Source of the DNA: Heterodera schachtii
Lineage: Eukaryota > Nematoda > Chromadorea > Rhabditida > Heteroderidae
DNA: 64,000 nucleotides
Reading direction: 5' to 3'
Assembly (NCBI GenBank): GCA_023374025.1
Contig: SIJG01000126.1
Span: forward strand, 85,804 to 149,803
In this document: piece after piece, positions 55,998 to 64,000 of the stretch
How positions within the stretch are numbered: position 1 is the first letter of the stretch
Layout of the letters: each line of letters opens with the position of its first letter
Made by a program: the position numbers and the translations under genes
The notes under the pieces: generated by a model
The model's input: the letters and a program-made list of their open reading frames with translations, nothing else
What the model was told of the DNA's origin: nothing
Databases searched by the model: none

Positions 55998-56617
55998 ATG
56001 GCTCGGCTTCCTCCTTCGGCCTCCCAATCCAAGAGCCTGACCAGGATGTTCATTTTTTGGTGAACATCTCTTCCACCAGGCATAGCAGCCGATGGATGGT
56101 AGAGGGTTGGAGAGAGACAACCAGGAATCCCTTCCGGCCAAAAATGAATTCATTCTATGGCACGGCTTCCTCCTTCGGCCTCCCAATCCAAGAGCCTGAC
56201 CAGGATGTTCATTTTTTGGTGAACATCTCTTCCACCAGGCATAGCAGCCGATGGATGGTAGAGGGTTGGAGAGAGACAACCAGGAATCCTTCCGGCCAAA
56301 AATGAATTCATTCTATGGCACGGCTTCCTCCTTCGGCCTCCCAATCCAAGAGCCTGACCAGGATGTTCATTTTTTGGTGAACATCTCTTCCACCAGGCAT
56401 AGCAGCCGATGGATGGTAGAGGGTTGGAGAGAGACAACCAGGAATCCCTTCCGGTCAAAAATGAATTCATTCTATGGCACGGCTTCCTCCTTCGGCCTCC
56501 CAATCCAAGAGCCTGACCAGGATGTTCATTTTTTGGTCAACATCTCTTCCACCAGGGTTAGCAGCCAATGGATGGCATAGGGTTGGAGAGAGACAACCAG
56601 GAATCCCTTCCGGCCAC
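55998..56617. repeat. 159-bp tandem repeat, four copies
   Basis: Units at 55998-56156, 56157-56314, 56315-56473 and 56474-56617 (last partial) are nearly identical. One unit lost a base (158 bp) in a cccttcc/ccttcc run. 159 bp is 53 codons, so frames stay open within the homogeneous part on both strands (for example SIGCYAWWKRCSPKNEHPGQ on the minus strand). High identity indicates recent expansion. Coding is unproven. Confidence 0.92.
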
Positions 56618-57108
56618 GAAAGGGACAAAATTAGCATATCAGTTGAAAAGAAAAGTGATAGAGAGTGATTGCCACCATTTAATTTGTACAAAATAGAAAG
56701 GGATTATTTTTAAAAATAATTTTACCATTAATGTAACAATAAGGATGTACCTACAAATAAGTATAATAAAATGTTTCTTTTTTCTTTTGAAATACGAAAA
56801 TGTAAAAAGATGGGACGAAATTCATTAAAATATATATAGACTTGATTACAAGAGGAATAAGGAAAACCGATATTATTTTATACTGGGGCCAAGAAGCGTC
56901 ACACTGGTATTTGATTATTAAATAAAATATTAAAATTATTTTAGTTCGTAAAAACTTAAAATATTCAAAAAATGAATGAATAAATATTGAGGCACCAAAA
57001 AAATCATATAAAAATAAGTTGCTTGCTATGTAAAATTCGAAAATTACCAAATCTGTAATGGAATCTTCTCCGCTATTTTTAAAAACAGACTATTGCTAGA
57101 GAGAACAC

Positions 57109-57303
57109 CTGCTGCACATTAGAGCGGGGGGTTTTTTTCGGCAAAAAACTGACAATTTTTTGGCACTGTTTTGAGCCACAATGCAAATGCCGACCTCGTT
57201 CGGCTCCATCTCGGCGAGCAAGTCAAACGAACGGTACCTGTGCAGATAGGCGGGCCCGCCTCAGAGTAGACTGAGAAACAATGCATCAACATCGCGCGGA
57301 TAA
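57109..57303 (-). pseudogene. TGS1-like exon, broken copy 1
   Basis: This exon runs from the acceptor tgttgcag to the donor cag|gtgttc. It reads DVDALFLSLL, then a stop, then GGPAYLHRYRSFDLLAEMEP. The trimethylguanosine synthase signature FLSPPWGGP is destroyed (SPPW changed to SLL-stop). The rest (RSFDLLAEM, PNEVGICIVAQ) follows the family pattern of a Phe-Asp-Leu turn and a (D/N)-(G/E)-x-x-I stretch. It is a duplicate of 57822-57987. Loss of the catalytic SPPW means it cannot methylate cap guanosine. Confidence 0.75.
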
Positions 57304-57339
57304 CTGCAACATTAAAAATAAAAATATGATTGAAAAAAT

Positions 57340-57620
57340 TAATGCAAAATTCCATGATTAGCAAATTGTCGGGGACGAATGGAATGTTCAAAGGAAATTG
57401 GACTTGGTGAAACAAAATACTCTCGATGGGGCAATATTTTTTAATGTTAGTCTGGAATCGAAAAACTTAAATTTAAAAGGATTTTGGGCTAAGGCTCTAA
57501 AGCCCCGAAGCGCAAATTTTTCTAGGTCGCTGCTAATCATGAGTCTGAAATACATTTCGACCAATTCCGAATTCGGGTTCGAACTCGAACAAAAATTCAA
57601 ATTTTTCGTAATTTTTTAAT
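57340..57620. other. Open frames between TGS1-like copies, unassigned
   Basis: Both strands have 70-73-codon frames (for example FFNVSLESKNLNLKGFWAK on plus), but neither matches TGS1 nor has splice support. The 60 bp next to each TGS1-like exon is homologous intron. Confidence 0.35.
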
Positions 57621-57821
57621 TATTTAAATTTAGAATCGGAAAATCAGTTTTAACTAGTCCCAGTTTATCCAAAAACTCCCGGTCTCACTCAACTCTAATT
57701 AAGATCTCTATTTCTATCCCGGACTCATTTTTTTAATTGCAACTTCGACCCTTTTGCAAATTTTTGCTTAGTTATGAGTCAACCAACGGCTAATTGTAAG
57801 CCACCACCACAACCACCTACC

Positions 57822-57987
57822 TGATCAATGCGTGTATTTTTCGGCAAAAAATAGAAAATGCTCGGCATAATTTGTTGCGCCATCAGCCCCGTTATCGGCG
57901 AGCAGGTCAAACGGACGGTCCCTGTGGAGATAGGCGGGCCCGCCCCAGGGCGGACTGAGAAACACCGCGTCGACGCCGTGCGGATAA
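57822..57987 (-). pseudogene. TGS1-like: TGS1-like exon, copy 2 with frame break
   Basis: After the acceptor gtgtttcag the frame reads GVDAVFLSPPWGGPAYLHRD then RPFDLLADNG. The motif FLSPPWGGP is the hallmark of trimethylguanosine synthase, which converts m7G caps of snRNAs (and of spliced-leader RNA in nematodes) to m2,2,7G. Past a deletion/frame break the other frame continues MAQQIMPSIFYFLPKNTRID up to a canonical donor cag|gtaggt, matching the YFLP(R/K)N region. The break at about 57890 prevents a full product. Other TGS1 exons were not found, so this is probably a pseudogene fragment. Confidence 0.8.
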
Positions 57988-58169
57988 CTGAAACACTTTT
58001 TAATAAAAGTATAATTGAAAACTGAATGTAAAATTTTGCAAATTAGCGAAATTTACTGAGAAAATTTTCATTTACATTCGGGAGAGAATTCCAAATTTCT
58101 CCCCCCCCCCCTCCATGAGCTCGCCACAGTAAAGTAGTAAAAGTGTCATTGATGATCCCAAATTATGTT

Positions 58170-58990
58170 GTTTTCCCGGCACTCCCATCCGGTCCGGATC
58201 AATTTTTGGACCAGGGTCACGTCGGGACCGGGACAATTTCAAAAATAATGGAATTCTGAAAATCATTTAATTTTTTCAGAAAATTTTTTCCAAATTCAAA
58301 AACTTGGTGCTTAAGGAAAAGCTTTGGGCGAAATCATGGAAAGAATAGGTTTCATTACAGTTTTTCGGGTGGTACTCACTTGGCAGATTTGAGATGCTGC
58401 AGGACGATAAAAGGCAACTGTATTGTTTAAATACGGTACTATGTACTGTATTTTTCAAAAATCCCGTGGGGTTGGAGTCACTATATTTTTGAAACAATTT
58501 CGCTTTTCTTAATTAGGTCCACATTCAAACGCAAAAAGTTAACATTGTCATTTGCTAATTTTCTTAATAATTTTCCATAAAAATTCCATAAAACGGCGCC
58601 GCCGTTTCCACCACTAAAATTTATTTTCAAAATTTAACAGAAAGAGTTAACAATTTTTGATGAAAATCTATTAACAAATCATAATTAAATTTTCAAAATT
58701 TACCAGTGCCATTGCATGTGGAATTTCCAACTGGCGACAACGACGGAGATGGCGATGAGATTAAAATAAATTTTATGTTGTGTAATTTTCTCTGAATTTA
58801 CATGTTTTAAAAAATTTACTTTTTAATTCTGATAATTTTTAAAACTCATTTTAAAACTGAAGGTTTTTTAAAAAGTTGGTCCCGGCGAGGCCCCGGTCCA
58901 AAAATTAAATTGTGACAGTGACTGGGTGTCTCGGAAAAATGGAAATCCGGTCCATTTTCAAAATTCGGGTCTCTGTATAAAATGGCAAAA
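58170..58990. mobile_element. Decayed element with GGTCC(CGG) word ends and hairpin scar
   Basis: Blocks rich in gggaccgggac / ggtcccgg words lie at 58185-58240 and 58875-58975. Between them a GC palindrome (58594-58606, acggcgccgccgt) and the word gagttaacaa mark a decayed hairpin cassette. Termini could not be paired. Confidence 0.45.
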
Positions 58991-58999
58991 AGATAGCCA

Positions 59000-59510
59000 T
59001 AAAACATGGACAAACATTATGGAATATTCATATAAACCGCTAAAATAAGGAAACAAATTTTCCAATATTTTGACATAAATTTATCAATATTATGTTTTAC
59101 ACAATATTCTCGAAAAATTTTCATTTAAATTGTTTTTTTTTGTGGAAAAATATTTGTTCTTTAAGGGGTAAAAAGGCCATTTTAATTGAGAAATGCCTTT
59201 CTAATTAGGGTACGATTGGGGAGGGTCCCCGGCAAATTGAAGGATCAGGATCCCCGTACAGTGAAAGGGGTATGGAAAAACTTTGATATCCATTGAGAAA
59301 ACAGGATTTTAAATTTACAATAACTGGTGTTCATCACTATTCTTCTTCTAAATTCTAAGTAATTTCGATAAGAAAACGCCAGAAAATGTAAGCGCTTTTT
59401 TTGAGTGTTTTGACTCTAACTTTTTTGTACATGAACGAATTTAATTTTAATTTTTCAAGTAAATAAAATAAATTTAATTGGGTAATTTACCAAGGAAGAA
59501 ATATTTATTT
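59000..59510. other. Intergenic DNA without recognised genes
   Basis: No exon or repeat was supported. Confidence 0.4.
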
Positions 59511-59539
59511 TGGTTAGCTTGAGAAAGAAATAAATTTTT

Positions 59540-59790
59540 TTATAGTCCTCGTCCGGCGTCGTTTTGTGCTCCGCCGCGTATTCTCTCCGCCCGCCGACGG
59601 CGAAATGAGTGACCATTTAGTGGCGGAGCGGCGACAAATGTTCCCCTCCCCTCTCCCCCATGCATTAGGGGAGGGAGGCAAATCGGCCCACCCGTCGGGT
59701 GTCCTCCCTCCTCGGTGGGCACCAAATGCAAGGCACCCATTCCGCCCGGGGGGGGGGGGGAAGGCAGCGAATGCATCGCCGGAGATTAAT
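59540..59790. other. GC island with ambiguous frames
   Basis: GC-rich DNA with an inverted ctcccctctccc/ggggaggga pair around 59645-59675 and a 12-nt G run. Minus-strand frames such as NGCLAFGAHRGGRTPDGW are long but lack splice support. The sequence could be a repeat family. Undecided. Confidence 0.35.
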
Positions 59791-60373
59791 AGATGGATAA
59801 TTAGGAACCATTTAAAAACATAGACCACTCTAGTGGGTGGACTACAAATATTTGAAAAAAAAAATTTTTGCGTAAATCTTCGGTAAATTAAAAAAACGAT
59901 TACTAACGAAGACAAAAAATTTTTGAAAAAATAAAATATATTCCGGGCTTATAGGTGAAAAATTCAACAGTCCCAGTTGGCACATAAAAAAAAATTCATT
60001 TTAAATAAAGAGCAAAATGATTAATTAATGTAGGCATTTTTTTTATTATTTTTTAAAAATTTATTTTGTCTTTAAATTGTTATAAAATCACTAACAATAA
60101 GCCTGAAAAAATTTATTTTAAAATTCATTGTTAAATGAAAATTTTTGAGTTTGCAATTTAAAATAAAATCGCCAAATGTAATTCTTTTTTTTAATAAAAT
60201 CCAAAAATTTTAAGTAATTCTTGCAATTGGCTAAAAAAATCATTGAGTAAATGAAATGGCAGATCCCGAACCAGTCCGGGCTCTAGTTTTCTGCTCCTCA
60301 CAAAACTTCGGGGTGTATTTTTCGTTTTTATGCATTTTTATTAATAAATCTCAATTTGGCATTGCTTTCTTAC

Positions 60374-60562
60374 CGGTTCGAGGCTTTGGTGGACAAACAC
60401 TTTGATGGATAAACGGAATTGACAATTTTGAAACCATCACAATGCGCAAGAGCAAATGGACCAAAACCGAAACTATTAGAGTACGATTGCAAATTATGGC
60501 ATTTCCGTTGCCGACCGTCCACTGCCCAACAAAATTCGCTTTCATTTTCTTCAATTGAATAC
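60374..60562 (-). CDS. Putative exon of an extracellular Cys-containing protein
   Basis: This exon is bounded by an aaattag acceptor and a canonical donor cg|gtaaga, 189 nt. The open frame reads YSIEENESEFCWAVDGRQRK, CHNLQSYSNSFGFGPFALAH, CDGFKIVNSVYPSKCLSTK. Four Cys at intervals of 11, 21 and 15 suggest disulfides. Two other frames are also open, but this one ends exactly at the donor. Flanking exons were not identified with confidence. An upstream frame (NPFDGRRWFGYVYIKAHSI) at 60.61-60.74 kb is a candidate. Confidence 0.4.
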
Positions 60563-60939
60563 CTAATTTAAACTTTATATTTGTATCTATTAAAGCATTT
60601 TTTTTATATTCTCTGTGCTCGCCTTTCTCCGTTCCAATAAGCAAATTTAGTACAGAAGTGGCACCATTTTGTAATTGAATGTGCCTTTATATAAACATAA
60701 CCAAACCACCGGCGTCCATCAAAAGGGTTGAGCATTGCGATCGACTAACTGAGGAAAATTAGTCGATCGCAAAAGGGGTGCGGAATTCGAAAATTGATCG
60801 CCAAACTTTAATAGAATTCTGCCCGACCCCAAACGATTTGGTCAACCCCTACCCCGACCTTTAAAGTTTTTATGGATTAATTTTGTAATTTAGGGGTTTG
60901 TTTTCGTTTTAAATGCATCTTTTCAATAGTAAAGTAAGC

Positions 60940-61110
60940 ACCCAATGCCAATTCTATGATTTTCTCAAATTTAGTAATCACTCAATTACCATTTCAATAA
61001 TTCACTATAACCACTGCCAATTAAAAGTGATCACTCAATTGCCGATTCATTAATTTACTATAACAATGCCAATTAAATGTGGTCGCTCAATTGCCAATTT
61101 CAATATTTTA
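60940..61110 (+). repeat. About 62-bp tandem repeat
   Basis: Nearly three units of cactcaattgcc(a/g)att + caataattcactataac + aatgccaattaaa + gtg(a/g)tc. AT-rich with no coding. Confidence 0.75.
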
Positions 61111-61265
61111 CCAGAATCTAAATTTCTCTCCTTAAAAGGGGTCCCTTCTGCTGAAGTGGTCAGGTAACCAATAGTCCTGACATTCATGCATTCATAATTA
61201 ACTATCCTAGCTTTCTGATAATAGTTTGAGAAGAACTAAACTTAGCATAATCTTCAGTATGTATC

Positions 61266-61878
61266 AGGGATGGCATTCCGAGGTCCCAAAAATTTTTGGA
61301 AATCAAAAACCGGAATTCCCTGGGTCAAAAATTTTTCGGAAATCGGAATGAAAGGGCTCAAAAATTTCTAAAATCGAAAATTGGAATTCCGATCCCAAAA
61401 ACGTCGGAAATCGGAAGTCGAAAATTTTTCAAATATACAAAATCTAATAAAGATTAGCTAATGTTTTTAATAGGCTAAGTTTTTTAATTCCTAACCATTA
61501 AAAGGTGATTTCATAAATATTTTTGGTATATTTGAATATTTGCTTGAAAAAATTATTCAATGATTTTATTCAAACTTTTTTCTTGTCATTTTACATTTTT
61601 AGAATATTTTTGCGAAATTGACTTACACCTTTTTTTGCGGCACGTTTTTTCAAAATTTTTGTAACAAGGGGGCCGGCGGTGCCTATAGGCGCCGCCGGGA
61701 AAGTTTTGAAAATTTCAGTGCAATTTATTGACAGAAATTGTACAAAATTCCTATTTTTTGAAAAAAAATTCAAAAAAAAATTTCCGACTTTTTATCAAAA
61801 ATTTCGGAAATCGGAATTCCGAGGCCCAAAATTTTTTCGGAAGTCGGAAAGAATTGGAATTTTCTTTTTGTCGTCCCT
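61266..61878. mobile_element. hAT-like MITE, ggaaatcgg family
   Basis: The left terminus cagggatggcattccg is followed by ggaaatcggaattcc words. The right block (61800-61860) repeats them and ends near gtcgtccctc, a diverged inverted terminus. No matching target duplication was found. The GC hairpin H9 sits inside with its usual leader ttttttgcggcacgtttttt. Confidence 0.7.
61673..61698 (+). repeat. GC hairpin (H9)
   Basis: Arms ccggcggtgcc and ggcgccgccgg with loop tata. All 11 positions pair, with one G-T wobble. Confidence 0.85.
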
Positions 61879-62043
61879 CCAAATAACAAACTGATCATCG
61901 TAAAACATACCAAGAGTTGACTTAATCGAGAAATTTTTTCAAAAATTAGTGTAATATTTCAAAAATAACCAAATTTTCTCTAAAATTCAGAATTTTTAGC
62001 TAAACCGCTTAAAAAATTCGGGCGTTAAAAGAATATTGTTACA

Positions 62044-62050
62044 TTTTCAG
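62044..62050 (+). promoter_or_regulatory. Acceptor-like site just upstream of start codon
   Basis: The sequence attttcag ends 6 nt before the ATG at 62057. In nematodes this arrangement is typical of spliced-leader trans-splicing sites and supports the chosen start. Confidence 0.5.
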
Positions 62051-62056
62051 AAAAAA

Positions 62057-63467
62057 ATGATTTTTAATTTTCTATCGTTTCTGACCTTATTACTGTTTTA
62101 TTTCCACATTGATAAAGCACATTCGGGTGGCAAAATTAAATGCCATGGCATTTCAATTGATCAAATGAACCCATTTAAATAACAATCGGAGCAATGGACG
62201 AAGCCGAAGCAAATGAAAATCAAAATTTCAGAGAAAGAACTGCGTGAATTTAACGAAAGGCCTGGCCGGGTCAGTTAACTAACGGCTGATTGCTGTTTTC
62301 TATTCCCGACACTAGAACAGTGCCGGGAGGCTTTTCCCCAGTCCCCCGGTGGGCCAACCGGGAACCAATTAAGAGAAAAATAACAGTTAAAAGATACTTT
62401 AATCGTCTTAATATATGGCATTGGCCTAGTGTTTATTCTCTGCCTCGGCTAAATCCCATTTTATGGTCAAACAAATGAGTCAATTTTGAGATAAATTTTA
62501 ACAAATTTTCTTTAGACGTACATTGGATATATTAACAAAAATAAAGATGGTATCGAAAAACAATGCGTTTTAATCAAAGTTTATGGGTACGAACTCAAAC
62601 ATTTTGATGAAAAAGGCAAACTGTATTTTGAAAATAGCATAAAAATATCAAAAATATTGACGGAAATTGACACGGAAAATGGATACTTAAGCAAATTAAT
62701 TGACTAGTAAATAAAAAATAAATTTAATTAAAATAAATTAAAAAAGCTAATAAATTATATAAATTAAAAAAACTAATAAATCACATAAATTATTTATAAT
62801 TTTAGTGGTACAATTAATAAATCAAAGCCAATCAGAGAAGGCGCAAAATGGGTGACCATTTCAGAGCTTGGCCAAAGAGATTTAGAAGAAGAACTTAAAA
62901 AAGCAAGGGAAATATCCCTAGATTTAGAAGGAGAAGTCAGTAAAGCCAGGGAAGAGATTAAAACGATGCTAAAGGATCTTATGAAACCGCTGGTGGAATT
63001 TCACCAAGGTAATTAATTAATTCGGATAAATGCCCCATTTAACAATTAAATTGTGAAATTGCAATTATTAATTCGACTATTTAAATTAGAGTTGTACGGG
63101 ACCGGGACCTGGTACTGAAAAACACGTACAACTGAGTATCTAAGTCTCGGTTTTCACCGGGAACGGGAAAAGTCCCGGTTTTTTCCGGTTTTACCAGCCA
63201 AAAAGTCCCGCTTTTCAACCCAAAAGCCCCGGTCCCGGTTTGGCCCAAAATTCCCGGTCCCATACAACTCTAATTTAAATGCTTTTACGAGCGGTTTAAC
63301 TAAACTTTTGTTTTTTAGTTGGGATTCATTTGAATTTTGAACCGAAGAATTTAAATGTATTTGAAAAAACAGAAGAAGAATTGTCAAAGATGGATGAAAA
63401 AAAAGCAGAAAAGGAAAAAGCAAAGTCAATGTTTTCATTGTTTAAAAGCAAAAAACAAAGCCAATGA
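62057..63467 (+). CDS. Secreted coiled-coil protein, five exons
   Basis: Exons 62057-62126, 62232-62269, 62516-62706, 62806-63008 and 63319-63467 join in phase (651 nt, 216 residues plus stop). Residues 1-22 (MIFNFLSFLTLLLFYFHI) are a strong signal peptide. The middle reads TYIGYINKNKDGIEKQCVLI, KVYGYELKHFDEKGKLYFEN. A heptad-like charged helix (LEEELKKAREISLDLEGEVS) and a Lys-rich tail (FSLFKSKKQSQ) follow. Donors are gg|gtggca, gg|gtcagt, ta|gtaaat and ag|gtaatt, and every acceptor is tttag or tttcag. If intron 1 is not removed, a TAA at 62180 interrupts the frame. Its donor gtggca is weak, so this point is open. Intron 4 carries a MITE. No homologue was recognised. An effector-like secreted protein is a reasonable inference. 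Confidence 0.7.
63079..63280. mobile_element. 202-bp MITE in intron 4, gggaccggga family
   Basis: Ends atttaaattagagttgta and tacaactctaatttaaat are perfect inverted repeats, extended inward by (c/t)gggaccggga and its complement. The inside is a run of cccggt(t/c) and accggg words. A partial relative is at 35990-36115. It sits wholly within the intron 63009-63318 and leaves both splice sites intact. Confidence 0.85.
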
Positions 63468-63612
63468 GAAAAAACTTATTAAATTGACCCATTTCGAAGG
63501 TAATTCAATATTTAGATTTTGTTTTATATTAGATTTTTATCTGTGAATGAAAAATTATTAATTGAAATTGGAAGGAAAAATTTTAAATAATAATTATGGT
63601 TACTTTAAAGTA

Positions 63613-64000
63613 GGGTTGGCCTGGTCGGGTATTTGGGCCAAAATCGGGTCGGTCCAGGTACACGGGGGAGGGGGGGGGGGGGGGGGGGGGGGGGGTTTGG
63701 TGGTGCCGATTGGCGCCGCCGGGGAAAATTTGGAAATTTACTTGTGATATGTTAGCAGATTTGTTCAAAAAGATTTAAACTTAAGTGTTAAAAGAGGAAA
63801 ATTATTTTTATTGAAAGATTTTGAGCGTTTTTTTTTTACTTAATGATAAAATAGCCGTTTTCAACAAAAAGTTTAAAATGTTTTAAAAGAGATCGATATG
63901 AGAAAAGAAGGAACAGAATTCAAGAGATTAACCACTAAGGCACAGGAGCAATTATAAATATTAATTAATTTTTTCACGTTAAAATTTTATGATTTTTTGT
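63613..64000 (+). mobile_element. hAT-like MITE, left part, runs off the window
   Basis: The terminus tagggttggcctggtcgggt is followed by aaaatcgggtcgg words, then a 25-nt G run (63671-63695). Hairpin H10 is at 63698-63722 (arms tggtggtgcc and ggcgccgccgg, loop gatt). The usual downstream words ggaaatttac and gatatgttagcagattt follow. The right end lies beyond the window. Confidence 0.6.

Noticed and set aside
59540..59790. Bacterial contamination or HGT
   Set aside because: GC-rich with a hairpin-like ctcccc/ggggag pair, but it is embedded continuously in AT-rich eukaryotic DNA with no bacterial gene.
62290..62478. 62-codon frame inside intron 2 of the secreted gene
   Set aside because: It lies wholly within an intron whose borders are supported by reading-frame continuity.

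Overview
The window is eukaryotic, probably nematode, genomic DNA. It is very AT-rich with little coding content. The signs for a nematode are short introns (about 40-105 nt) ending in ttttag or tttcag, splice-acceptor-like sites just upstream of start codons as expected for spliced-leader trans-splicing, small secreted Cys-rich proteins, and abundant hAT, Maverick, Pogo, BEL/Pao and Gypsy debris. I cannot name the species. A Meloidogyne-like plant-parasitic nematode would fit, but that is inference. No bacterial genes, CRISPR array, rRNA or intact tRNA gene was seen.

Layout. From 1 to about 42 kb there is an almost gene-free AT desert whose A-versus-T bias appears to flip (T-biased to about 7.6 kb, A-biased to about 21.4 kb, T-biased to about 28.7 kb). 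It holds short non-autonomous transposons: hAT-like MITEs with terminal CAGGG(C/A)TG, two foldback families, a Gypsy 3' end with its LTR (31.7-32.4 kb), a Pogo-like element (40.5-41.3 kb) and a Maverick DNA polymerase remnant (41.6-42.3 kb). From 42 to 64 kb the GC content rises and exons appear. There is a BEL/Pao gag (minus strand) split by a 1.6 kb foldback element, an assembly gap (48547-48901), and a gene with a fresh 708-bp hAT MITE at its exon edge (49.56-50.75 kb). These are followed by a secreted Cys-rich gene with one in-frame stop (51462-52115), a duplicated relative (53.8-54.8 kb), a CGTACG-rich array, a 159-bp tandem repeat, and two broken copies of a trimethylguanosine-synthase exon. 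The best gene is a five-exon secreted coiled-coil protein at 62057-63467.

How it fits together. The strongest recurring signal is a GC-rich cassette: one or two hairpins with an 11-12 bp stem and a 4-nt loop, about 130 bp apart in paired copies. It sits inside MITEs whose termini belong to different families (17.0, 35.4, 49.9, 61.3 and 63.6 kb), and its stem bases change in a compensating way. The terminal parts of each MITE family are made of their own short repeated words (gcatattt, gcctattt, cgcttttcg, gaggattt, ggaaatcgg). tRNA-like sequences with A/B-box character recur inside the foldback elements and inside one hAT element. All gene models are hand-built from splice signals and reading-frame continuity and have not been compared with any database.
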